Of a stretch of DNA of 64,000 nucleotides, positions 1-7,526 are shown one piece after another. The stretch is from Novosphingobium sp. SG707 (GTDB lineage: Bacteria; Pseudomonadota; Alphaproteobacteria; Sphingomonadales; Sphingomonadaceae). The notes below the pieces were generated by a model that made no database searches, was not told where the DNA came from, and was given only the letters and a program-made list of their open reading frames with translations. Within the stretch, counting starts at the first letter, position 1; every line of letters begins with the position of its first letter. The position numbers and the translations under genes are program-made. Where the stretch lies: NCBI RefSeq assembly GCF_012275515.1, contig NZ_JAAZQL010000002.1, forward strand, positions 1 to 64,000, written 5' to 3'.

Positions 1-344
1 TGGGGCGCTTTCGGCGCAACGAAACGCATGGTGGGGCGCGTCACTGCCTCCGCGATCGCCTCGGCATCGGCCATGTCGTTCTTCTGGCGCTTCACATAGG
101 GCTTCACATATTGAGCAGGCATCAGCCGTACCTCATGACCAAATTTGGCGATCTCGCGAGCCCAATAATGCGACGTCGCGCAAGCCTCGATTCCGACCAG
201 GCAAGGCGATAACTTTTCGAAAAACGGCAGCAACCTCGCTCGTGTCAGTCGCTTCTGCAAAACTATGGTGCCAGCCTCATCCAGCCCGTGCAGCTGGAAG
301 ACCGACTTCGCGATGTCCAATCCGACCACATGTACGTCCGTCAT
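1..344 (-). CDS. IS110-family transposase, N-terminal part (cut by window edge)
   Basis: The first 114 codons of an IS110/IS1111-type transposase are visible; the rest lies before base 1. The RuvC-like DEDD fold is recognisable: Asp10 in VVGLDIAKS, Glu53 in LVGIEACATSHYWA, and Asp90/Asp93 in KRQKNDMADAEAIAEA, with the typical RLMPAQYVKPYVKRQ stretch between them. The start is fixed by a strong GGAGGAG site just upstream of the ATG at 344. IS110 elements move through a circular intermediate guided by a structured RNA made from the non-coding end of the element. Only about 110 bases separate this start from the next plus-strand gene, so the long non-coding end is probably on the other side, outside the window. 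Whether the element is intact cannot be told here. Confidence 0.9.
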   Translation of the reverse strand, partial: MTDVHVVGLDIAKSVFQLHGLDEAGTIVLQKRLTRARLLPFFEKLSPCLVGIEACATSHYWAREIAKFGHEVRLMPAQYVKPYVKRQKNDMADAEAIAEAVTRPTMRFVAPKAP

Positions 345-452
345 GGCACTTCTCCTCCATTCTACCGGAGCAGATTAGATCGACTCCGCGGGGATGGAGA
401 GCCGTCCACGACATCAGTTGCGGACATGGCTGTCATAGGCCATCATCTGCGC

Positions 453-794
453 ATGAAGATACTGAGCGCTTTGGTCATCGTCGCGATGAGCTTGGGTACG
501 GCTCCGGCTCAGGGCAAGGCCTGTCCCTCGTTTTTTGGGCCTGCCGTGCCTGATGCTGCTACTGCAAGGGCCATTGCCACGGCGGTGATACGATCACATC
601 AGCGGCCAAATAAGACCCGCAGTTATGCTTTAAAGGTCGGGCGTAACGTGAGTGGAAACTGGGAGGCGTTTCAGTTCGTACCCCCAAGAACACTTCCAAA
701 CGGAGACACCGTGGTGACCGAGGGTGGGGGAGGATTTCAGATGGTGATTGATCGGTGTAGTGGCGCGATCAGCGGACTTATTTTGCAGAAGTGA
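453..794 (+). CDS. Small secreted NTF2-fold immunity-like protein
   Basis: A 113-residue protein with a clear signal peptide (MKILSALVIVAMSLGTAPAQG, about 20 residues). The mature part begins with an Ala-rich helix (ATARAIATAVIRSH) and ends with strands containing GGGGFQMVIDRCSGAISG. This layout, helix first and a terminal GGxFxMxIxxxxGxI pattern, resembles the NTF2-fold immunity family (Imm-NTF2-2), whose members protect against polymorphic toxins. The resemblance is by eye only. I chose the internal ATG at 453 because it gives the signal peptide; the frame stays open upstream but that part overlaps the end of the insertion element. No toxin gene is visible beside it, so if the family call is right it is an orphan immunity gene. 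Confidence 0.55.
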   Translation: MKILSALVIVAMSLGTAPAQGKACPSFFGPAVPDAATARAIATAVIRSHQRPNKTRSYALKVGRNVSGNWEAFQFVPPRTLPNGDTVVTEGGGGFQMVIDRCSGAISGLILQK

Positions 795-903
795 TTTCGT
801 CCGCTTCCCACCATTTCGAGACGGGCGGCTCGCGCCTAGTTGCAGACATTCGCAAGCTCGCTATCGTGAAGAGCATGGACAATTGGATAGGTGCGCCCGC
901 CCC

Positions 904-1314
904 ATGCAGCTTCCCGCGACAGACCACACACCCCTTATCAGGACCGACTTCTCAGACGACGAAATGTGGCAGCGAGTAGTTGATGCAGCGCTGTCAGTGT
1001 CTCGGGATGGCTTTCAAGCCAATCTGGAGATCGTAAATGATCGCGTGTTCGCTACCGCTGATCCGATTAATTTGGCGGTGGCAGCAGATGGCGGCAGTGA
1101 TCACGCCTTACTTGTCATCGCCGACGCCCGCACAATGCTCGACGCCGAGATGCCATTGCTATGCGTCGATCTCGTCCCGTTCGGACGCCAGTTCAGGGTC
1201 CGCCCGGATGAACTATGGAGTGTAGAAAACAACATATCATTGGCGAATATGGACTTCGCCGAGTTCGCGAATGCGGTTGATTCTGATGGAGTGTTCAGAG
1301 GCTTCCGCGAGTGA
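904..1314 (+). CDS. DUF6924 domain protein
   Basis: A 136-residue cytosolic protein that matches the DUF6924 pattern well: it opens with a Pro-x-Thr-Asp segment followed by PLIRTDFSDDEMWQRV, has the central block ADARTMLDAEMPLLCVDLV, and ends with ELWSVENNISLANMDFAEF and DSDGVFRGF. These blocks are the conserved core of a family found mainly in Actinobacteria and scattered proteobacteria; its function is unknown. The ATG at 904 puts the conserved LPxTD segment at the N-terminus, as in relatives; a longer upstream frame has no family similarity. No good ribosome site is visible. It sits 109 bases after the NTF2-like gene, on the same strand, in an accessory stretch beside an insertion sequence, which suggests horizontal acquisition. 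Confidence 0.8.
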   Translation: MQLPATDHTPLIRTDFSDDEMWQRVVDAALSVSRDGFQANLEIVNDRVFATADPINLAVAADGGSDHALLVIADARTMLDAEMPLLCVDLVPFGRQFRVRPDELWSVENNISLANMDFAEFANAVDSDGVFRGFRE

Positions 1315-1443
1315 CGGGCTACGACCGCTTTCCACCAATTGTCGCCCAAACCGGCCTTTCCGGACACGACAACATTGCGGACATCAGCATCAGCTTATTG
1401 GAACCTTTCTCGAAGACCTGTGGAGGGTAGCAGAGGTGCCCTA

Positions 1444-1695
1444 TTAAGCTTCTTTCCAGTCCGACCATCTAGCGCGTAATGCTGCCAAGCGCTCAAGAAA
1501 TTTGCCTTGGCCACCCTGAAACTGAGGGAAATTTTCTGCACCCCAATCGGTCGATTCGATGAGGTGTGACACCGCAGTCTGCTGGTCAATGCCGAATTTT
1601 GTTTCTAATGAGGCTATCGCAACTGGGTCATCAGCTTCCACAAGCGCCTCGGCCTGTTCCGTGTACAAGAGCCATTCGTTAGCTGATGACGCCAT
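1444..1695 (-). CDS. Small protein of unknown function (83 aa)
   Basis: I do not recognise this 83-residue protein. It is soluble, acidic in the first half (EWLLYTEQAEALVEADD) and basic at the C-terminus (FLERLAALRARWSDWKEA), with no signal peptide or membrane segment. The reading frame is supported by an AGAGGAG site 11 bases before the ATG at 1695, and codon use is ordinary. It faces the DUF6924 gene. A small soluble protein in a cluster with an immunity-like gene could itself be an immunity or antitoxin protein, but nothing in its sequence proves this. Confidence 0.55.
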   Translation of the reverse strand: MASSANEWLLYTEQAEALVEADDPVAIASLETKFGIDQQTAVSHLIESTDWGAENFPQFQGGQGKFLERLAALRARWSDWKEA

Positions 1696-2199
1696 ATGCC
1701 AAATTTCTCCTCTGGGTGCTTACGTTAGGGCGCTCTGGTTGAGCCTGCAACAACGGTCAGCGCCCCCTAACGTTTCCGTCGCCTCGAACTGTTCGCGGTA
1801 AGGACTGAAAGCCGCCGGTTGTTCATACTCCCGGCAAGCCACCAAGCTGGGCCTGAAGATCATGGCGTAATTCCAAGGGCGATAGCTTTCACTGGCGGGA
1901 CTGCGCGAGGTCTACAAGCGCCCTCAATCCCATCAGCCGGTTGCGCTGGCCGGTCGGCGGCGCGCGCCCGTCGCCGCGCCTCTTCGCGTGCCATGCCTCC
2001 TGCCGAAACGCCCTCGCCCCCACGCCTCGCTTTCGCCTTTTTCATCGGAAAATGTGCATAATGGGCGGCAGCCATACGGCCGGAAATGCCCGAAATCCGC
2101 ACATTTCGATGTGATGGCTGGTTCAGGCCATCCGTGCGTTTCTGTGCGCAAAACCTCTCCGCATCGGTAACGCCCGCCGCTCTGGCGCAAACTTTGCCC

Positions 2200-2217
2200 G
2201 CTTCCCCTCTGGGAAGC
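2200..2217. repeat. Perfect hairpin, 7-bp arms
   Basis: GCTTCCC is followed by a four-base loop and GGGAAGC. It lies four bases before the next hairpin and 119 bases past the end of the RepA-like gene. No T-run follows on either strand, so it is not a classic terminator. Confidence 0.6.
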
Positions 2218-2220
2218 CCA

Positions 2221-2239
2221 GGAGCGGCTATGCCGCTCC
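2221..2239. repeat. Perfect hairpin, 8-bp arms
   Basis: GGAGCGGC, a three-base loop TAT, then GCCGCTCC. Together with the hairpin at 2200-2217 it makes a tandem pair. Role unknown. Confidence 0.65.
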
Positions 2240-2314
2240 GTTCGACGGTGCCGCAAACACCGCCGCAGGGGCCGAATTTGACCTGTCCGCGCGCGCTTTA
2301 TCGTCCAATGACGC

Positions 2315-2339
2315 ATGATGCAGCGCCAGGCTGCATCAT
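2315..2339 (-). repeat. Perfect hairpin overlapping the RepA-like stop codon
   Basis: ATGATGCAGC, five-base loop, GCTGCATCAT: ten perfect base pairs covering the TGA stop (2336-2338) of the RepA-like gene. No T-run follows on the minus strand. It may act in mRNA 3'-end protection or factor-dependent termination, or be a protein-binding palindrome. Confidence 0.65.
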
Positions 2340-3097
2340 TCCTTTTCTCCCTTAGATTCTAGGGCGGGGTACTCCCCATTGACTGAACTCGCAGTCTGGC
2401 CCTCAAAGTGGGTGCCGAGGCGGTCAAGTTCACGGGCCAGTTTGGGATCATCGGGCAGGAGGATGCTGCCCAGGCGCGAGGTGGGGGAGGCCAGCGCATC
2501 GGCGCGGGTCTGCGCATCGCGTTCCTTGGCCTCGCGGATTTCCCGCGCCCGCTTGCGCCCGCCGACGAGTTGCTGAAAGCGCTGGCGCACCTTGTCTTTC
2601 AGCGCGACGGCGAAGGCATAGGCGTTGCTGATCTGCTGGCGTTGCGGGCCTTCGGTCGGGGCCATGCCGGTTTTGCGTGTGCGGCGGACCTTTTGCAGGA
2701 AGCCATGGTCCTGCAACGCATCGATCGCGCGCACCACCGTGGCGCGGGCGAGCTTGGCCCTGGCGCAGATCGTGTCGAGCGCGGGATCGCAGCGGCCCGA
2801 GGTGAAATCGACCAACGAGAGCAGAACCTCCAGCACCCAAAGGCCATTGCTGCCCAACGGGCCTTCCCGTTCGCCCTTGCGCTTGTGCAGCGTATTATAT
2901 TCGCGCGCGACCTGGAGCAGTTTGTCGCGCCAGCGCAGCGCGTCGGCGGTACGCCCGCCGCAGATCGGTCGGAAGATCTGCGCGCGCCGGTCGTTCTCGT
3001 CATAGCTCTCGCGGCGCACGCGGTCTGCGATCCGCCCGCCCTTTTCCAGCGCCTTGACCTGCCAGCCGACCAGGTCGCCAATGGCATAGCCGCTCAT
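2336..3097 (-). CDS. Winged-helix protein resembling plasmid replication protein RepA
   Basis: A 253-residue, strongly charged protein. A helix-turn-helix is visible at about residues 105-150 (CDPALDTICARAKLARATVV, then RAIDALQDHGFLQKVRRTRK), a winged-helix layout in which the wing carries a basic RRTRKTG turn. The N-terminal half contains a conserved-looking RRAQIFRPICGG segment, and the C-terminus is a long basic helix (QQLVGGRKRAREIREAKERD). Proteins of this kind are annotated in sphingomonads as RepA-like or helix-turn-helix proteins and occur both on plasmids and as chromosomal orphans. No parAB, toxin-antitoxin or conjugation genes are nearby, so an active plasmid origin is not shown. 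The neighbouring insertion sequence and hairpins support a mobile origin. Confidence 0.6.
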   Translation of the reverse strand: MSGYAIGDLVGWQVKALEKGGRIADRVRRESYDENDRRAQIFRPICGGRTADALRWRDKLLQVAREYNTLHKRKGEREGPLGSNGLWVLEVLLSLVDFTSGRCDPALDTICARAKLARATVVRAIDALQDHGFLQKVRRTRKTGMAPTEGPQRQQISNAYAFAVALKDKVRQRFQQLVGGRKRAREIREAKERDAQTRADALASPTSRLGSILLPDDPKLARELDRLGTHFEGQTASSVNGEYPALESKGEKE

Positions 3098-3323
3098 GCG
3101 CGGGGTCCAAATCGGCCGGAAAACGGTTCGCCATTTTTCCCGGAAACCCGCAGAAATGCGTCAGGACGATTTGGGCAATTTGCCGGATTAAGCAATTGAT
3201 TTAATGGGATGGCAGGGGAACAGCTGGGCTCACCACCAATCCAACGATTTTGAAACTGGTTTGACCTCCCGTTCAGGGGAGCGCCGCGTCATGCCCGGCG
3301 GGTGTATCGGCCACCTATCGCAC

Positions 3324-3361
3324 AAAAAAAGCCGGGGCAGGTCCAAACCCACCCCGGCTTT
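3324..3361 (-). terminator. Intrinsic terminator of the first TonB receptor
   Basis: AAAGCCGGGG at 3328-3337 pairs with CCCCGGCTTT at 3352-3361; read on the minus strand the stem ends in seven T residues. It lies 23 bases past the receptor stop codon. Confidence 0.9.
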
Positions 3362-3383
3362 CCTATGGCTTTAACGCCCGATC

Positions 3384-5690
3384 TCAGCGCAGGCTGAGCG
3401 AGACGCCGAAGATGCGGGGTTCGTTGTAAACGCCCGCCATATAGTTTTCGATCACACCGATCAGATTGTGCTTGTTGAGCAGATTGCGGGCAAAGGCCGC
3501 GATCTCGTAATGCGGCGTGGCATAGCCGATGCGCGCGCCCAGTTCATTGTTGCCGTTGGCGGTAAATTCCGCCGAACGGTAAAGCACAAAGCTGGTCTTG
3601 CCCTGAATGTTCCAATCGCCCGCCACATAGAGCTTGCGGTCGGCCGCCACCGGCACGTCATAGCGGGCCGAGAGGTTCAGGTTATAGGTCGGCGCATTGG
3701 GCAGCGGATTGCCGTTGATCGGCACGAAATAGGACGTGCCGGTGCCGGTGCCCTTGGTGAAGCCGCCGGTGTTGTACACGGTGCAGACCTGCACCCCGTT
3801 CAGCCCGCAGGTCTGGGCATAGACGTTGCTGTCCTTGATTTCGGTATGCAGCAGCGACAGGCCCGAGCTGAGCGTCAGGTTGCCCGCCTTCAGGCTCAGA
3901 TCGGCCTCGCCGCCATAGCCCACCGCCTTGTTGGCGTTGAACAGCACGCCGTTGCCGTTGCTGTCATTGCCGTTGAGCTGGATGTTGTTGACGGTGTAGT
4001 AGAAGCCGGTGAGGTTGAAGTGCAGCGCGCCGCCAAGGGCGGTGGTCTTGATGCCCGCTTCCCAGCTGGTGTTGGTTTCGCTGCCGGCGGTGGTGAAATC
4101 GCTGTTGAACACGGCCGAGCGGCCCTGAATCGTGGGGCCGCGGAAACCGCGCGCCACGCGGGCGTAAAGGTTCACATCATCGCTGGCCTTATACAGCAGG
4201 CTCAGATCCCAGCTCGGCTGGGTGTCGGCCAGACGCACATAGGTGCGGCCCGTATAGGTCGAGACGCCCGCGGCCGTATTGGCGGTTTTCAGCAGCGCGG
4301 TCTTCTTCGTGTCATTGGTCACGCGGATGCCGCCCGTCACCGTCAGGCGATCGTCCAGCTTGTACGAAGCCTGACCGAACACGCCCCAGCTGGTGTTGAT
4401 ATTGTGCAGCAGCACCCAGTTGTTCGGGTTATAGGCCGCCGTGGTCAGGAAATAGCCGCGCTGGTCAAATTCGGTGTCATCGCGTGCATCGAAGTAGATG
4501 CCGCCCACCTGCCACTTGAAGCGCGCATTGTCCTTGCTGGCCAGACGCACTTCCTGCGTCCACTGATCAAGCCCGCGCAGGCGGCCCTGCGACTGGCCAT
4601 AGCCGTTGGGCGCGCCGTTGAAGGGGAAGTTGACCGCAGCGCCGCCATCGGTATCGCCGCGCGACCAGCCATCGGCCCCCTGATAGGACGTGATCGAGGT
4701 CAGCGAGACGCTGCCGAAATCATGGCGCATGCGCAGCGTCTGGCCATAGGTGGAATAGTTCTGCGGGTTGTTCTGCGCCTCGTCATAGGCAACCTGCTTC
4801 TGGTTCCATCCCGCCACGGTCTTGTTGCTGCCCTTGGCCAGCGAGCCGCGATAGAACAGGGTCGAGGTGCCCTGATAGAGGCGGTAATTGGTGGTCAGGT
4901 TGATGCTGGTGTCGGAATCGGGGTCGAATTGCAGCTGGAAGCGGGTGTCGCTTTCGGTAAAGCGGCCCATCGTCTTGCCGCCGCCCACGGTGCCGTCGGC
5001 GCTGGGGCCGGTGTAGGTGTTGGTCACCCAATTGTCGCGGTGCTGATAGAGCGAGGAGAGGCGGAAGGAGACCGTGCCGTCCTTGGCGATCGGGCCCGAC
5101 ACGGCGCTCTCGATGCTCTGCGTGTTATAGCTGCCCCAGCTGGCGTCGACATGGCTGGTCCAGTTCTTGGTCGGCTTGGCATTGTCGAACTTGATGATGC
5201 CCGCCGTGGTGTTGCGGCCAAAGAGCGAACCCTGCGGCCCGCGCAGCACTTCGACCTGGGCCACGTCATAGGCCGGGTTCGACTTGAGCACGACATGCTC
5301 AAGCACGACATCGTCCTGAATGATCGAGACCGGCTGGCTGGCGCCGAGGTAGAAGTCCACGTTGCCAAGGCCGCGGATATAGAAGCGGGGGAAGATGCGC
5401 CCGGTGGTCGATTCCACATAGAGGCTGGGCACCTTGCCCGACAGGCTGAGCAGCGAATCGGCGCCGCCCGCGCGCGGCGCGGCCAGATCGTCGCTGCGCA
5501 GCACGGCCACGCTGATCGGCACATTCTGGAGGTTTTCGCTGCGGCGCTGGGCGGTCACGGTGATGACATTGGGGTCATTGGCGCCCTCGGTCGTCTCGGC
5601 GGCCTGCGCATGGGCGGGGGCCAGCGCGATCAGCCCGGCCAGAGCCAGAGCCCGGCGCGAGATCACGCCTTTATGAAGCGAAGTTTTCAT
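3384..5690 (-). CDS. TonB-dependent outer-membrane receptor
   Basis: A 768-residue TonB-dependent transporter. It has a signal peptide (MKTSLHKGVISRRALALAGL, then ALAPAHAQA), a TonB box-like segment NVITVTAQRR just after it, the plug domain (about residues 45-170, with QVEVLRGPQGSLFGRNTTAG at its end) and a 22-stranded barrel that closes on a terminal aromatic-poor strand, GVSLSLR. The ATG at 5690 is preferred over one 54 bases upstream because GAGGGAGC precedes it at the right distance. The plug begins with the NVPISVAVL motif common in sphingomonad receptors for plant-derived or aromatic substrates. No catabolic genes flank it, so the substrate is open. A terminator follows; 273 gene-free bases lie upstream. 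Confidence 0.93.
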   Translation of the reverse strand: MKTSLHKGVISRRALALAGLIALAPAHAQAAETTEGANDPNVITVTAQRRSENLQNVPISVAVLRSDDLAAPRAGGADSLLSLSGKVPSLYVESTTGRIFPRFYIRGLGNVDFYLGASQPVSIIQDDVVLEHVVLKSNPAYDVAQVEVLRGPQGSLFGRNTTAGIIKFDNAKPTKNWTSHVDASWGSYNTQSIESAVSGPIAKDGTVSFRLSSLYQHRDNWVTNTYTGPSADGTVGGGKTMGRFTESDTRFQLQFDPDSDTSINLTTNYRLYQGTSTLFYRGSLAKGSNKTVAGWNQKQVAYDEAQNNPQNYSTYGQTLRMRHDFGSVSLTSITSYQGADGWSRGDTDGGAAVNFPFNGAPNGYGQSQGRLRGLDQWTQEVRLASKDNARFKWQVGGIYFDARDDTEFDQRGYFLTTAAYNPNNWVLLHNINTSWGVFGQASYKLDDRLTVTGGIRVTNDTKKTALLKTANTAAGVSTYTGRTYVRLADTQPSWDLSLLYKASDDVNLYARVARGFRGPTIQGRSAVFNSDFTTAGSETNTSWEAGIKTTALGGALHFNLTGFYYTVNNIQLNGNDSNGNGVLFNANKAVGYGGEADLSLKAGNLTLSSGLSLLHTEIKDSNVYAQTCGLNGVQVCTVYNTGGFTKGTGTGTSYFVPINGNPLPNAPTYNLNLSARYDVPVAADRKLYVAGDWNIQGKTSFVLYRSAEFTANGNNELGARIGYATPHYEIAAFARNLLNKHNLIGVIENYMAGVYNEPRIFGVSLSLR

Positions 5691-5963
5691 GGATTGCTCC
5701 CTCAACAAATTCGAAAACCGATACGGCGTCGGGCTGTGTCGCACCGGCGCGTTTCAATGAAATGGCACAATCGCGGCTGTGGCCGCTCCGCCATTGCGGA
5801 TGCAGACTTGGCCTGGGATTATGACATTCCCGTCGCGCGTTAGGAGCATTCCACGCATTTTCCCCGTTATTTCGCCGCAACGCCGTCGCTTTGCTGCAAC
5901 AGCGTATCATTTGTGCAACGGAGCAAGGGCTTGCAAAGGTTAATGCATTGGTCCGATGTGTGC

Positions 5964-7454
5964 CTATCCGCGTCCGGGATGGGTCTGCACATTCTGCCCT
6001 GTCACCGCATCGGGCCATGGGCCTTGCCAGCAGGAAGCGGGGTCATGCGGGCGGTGCAAAATGGCGCCTTGTTCACCACTGGGCCTGATCGCGGCGGGAA
6101 AACGCGCCAGCGGCGCAACATAGGTGGCAGCGCCGGAGGGCACCACGCCGTAATAGCCGCAGACCACCTCCGGCGCGCGCGGCCAGGCGATGGCGCGGGC
6201 GATCTCACCTATCGGTGTGGCCAATCCGATGGTTAATGCGCAAAGGGCGACCAGCCTTGCCGGCCCCTTGGCAGGCTGAACCAGAATTTCCGCGATCAGC
6301 ACCGCCAGAATGGCCAGTGCCGGAATGCTGGCGCGCATGGCGAAATCCATGCCGCCGCCCACCCGGCCAAAGGGGATCAGCAAAAGCGAGGCGACCACGA
6401 TCCATGCTGTCGCCGCGCCATAGGCCCCGGACGAGGGCCGCAGCCGCAGAGCCAGCAGATAGGCGCCAATCTCCAGCAGGATGAAGATCGGATAGGAATG
6501 CAAGGGCAGGGGCGTGGCCGAAGCGCCGACCGAATCGCCCGCCACCACCAGATAGGCCAGCCCCGGCAGCGCGGCCCCCGCCGCAGATGCCGCCCAAAGG
6601 ATATCGCGCGACAACAGCGACCGGCCGTAGGCATGAAGCGCAAAGGGCACGCAGCCGATCGCCGCCAATGGCGAGAGCAGCGGCAGAAACGGCATCATCA
6701 CCGCAAGCAGCAGGCGCGGCGCCTTGCCCCGTCGCCATGCCAGATAGGCCGCCGCAAAGATCCAGCCCGCCAGCCCATGCTGCGGCACCCAGAACATTTG
6801 CGTGACTGGGGCGCTGAACTGAAACCCGGCCCATTGCTCCAGATGCAGGGTCAGGGGCTGGCCCGCCAACGCCTGACCGACGATGTCCATGCCGCTGAAA
6901 CCCAGAAACACCCCAAGCGCGACAGCCTTGGCCCGCCCGCCCTCGAACAGTGTCGATCCGGCCGCCAGCACCAGCGTCAGCAACAGGCTGTTTTGCGCCC
7001 ACATGGCCCATTCGGCAGCATGGACATCACCCGTCAGCGCAGGGCCCAAATACATGCCCAGCGGCGCCCGCAGCACCATCGGCCCGCCCGCGACATCATA
7101 GGCAAAGGGCCATGGGTTCACCGTCAGATCGCGCAGCACCGCCAGTCGCACCTGCCAGTCGGTGTTGGCATAGGTCAGCCGCCCTTCGCCCCCCAACAGC
7201 AGCACCGCCATGGCCACCGCCGCGCAGACCGCCAGTTCGCGCCATGCAACATATCCGCTCCAGCCCGGTGCGCGCGCCACGCCCACCATGGCAGCCAGCC
7301 CCAGCGCGCCGCCCGCCAGCCACCACCACAACGGCAGCCCCAGAAAGGCCCAAAGACCCACCTGCATCAGGCCGAGCAGCCCCAGCAGGACCAGCATCAG
7401 CCAGTGCAGCGACAGTCCGCCATTCCTTTGCGCCAAGACGCCATTCCCATCCAT
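5964..7454 (-). CDS. Polytopic membrane protein of unknown function
   Basis: A 496-residue integral membrane protein with about ten to twelve hydrophobic segments and short polar loops. A large extracytoplasmic-type loop after the second or third segment (LTYANTDWQVRLAVLRDL, then DVAGGPMVLRAPLGMYLGPAL) recalls the acidic first loop of GT-C glycosyltransferases and related polyprenyl-linked sugar enzymes, but the Asp/Glu pattern is not strong enough to assign that family. The C-terminal 80 residues (from about REIARAIAWP onwards) are soluble and contain two cysteines. It starts 72 bases after the GGDEF-EAL gene on the same strand and may be co-transcribed with it. I cannot name a function. Confidence 0.75.
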   Translation of the reverse strand: MDGNGVLAQRNGGLSLHWLMLVLLGLLGLMQVGLWAFLGLPLWWWLAGGALGLAAMVGVARAPGWSGYVAWRELAVCAAVAMAVLLLGGEGRLTYANTDWQVRLAVLRDLTVNPWPFAYDVAGGPMVLRAPLGMYLGPALTGDVHAAEWAMWAQNSLLLTLVLAAGSTLFEGGRAKAVALGVFLGFSGMDIVGQALAGQPLTLHLEQWAGFQFSAPVTQMFWVPQHGLAGWIFAAAYLAWRRGKAPRLLLAVMMPFLPLLSPLAAIGCVPFALHAYGRSLLSRDILWAASAAGAALPGLAYLVVAGDSVGASATPLPLHSYPIFILLEIGAYLLALRLRPSSGAYGAATAWIVVASLLLIPFGRVGGGMDFAMRASIPALAILAVLIAEILVQPAKGPARLVALCALTIGLATPIGEIARAIAWPRAPEVVCGYYGVVPSGAATYVAPLARFPAAIRPSGEQGAILHRPHDPASCWQGPWPDAVTGQNVQTHPGRG

Positions 7455-7526
7455 GGGCTCAGCATAAGGGAAGGCTTGCGCAAATTAGGTTAACGCGCCG
7501 TCAGGCATGTCGAAGCGCGGAAATTC

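Larger units (their letters stand above)
1696..2335. other. Gene-free stretch with several hairpins
   Basis: These 640 bases hold no convincing gene: the open frames overlap each other on both strands without ribosome sites or recognisable proteins. The right half is rich in short perfect inverted repeats (listed separately at 2200-2217, 2221-2239 and 2315-2339) and lies just downstream of the RepA-like gene. It could be the remains of a plasmid replication region or simply decayed mobile-element DNA. Confidence 0.5.

Noticed and set aside
1860..2316. Several 60-130 residue frames in the gene-free stretch
   Set aside because: They overlap on both strands, are Arg/Ala/Pro-rich and lack ribosome sites; the hairpins explain the sequence better.
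3468..5843. Long open frame on the plus strand opposite the first TonB receptor
   Set aside because: It mirrors the receptor codons in a GC-rich genome, has no ribosome site and a His/Arg/Gly/Ala-rich, family-less translation.
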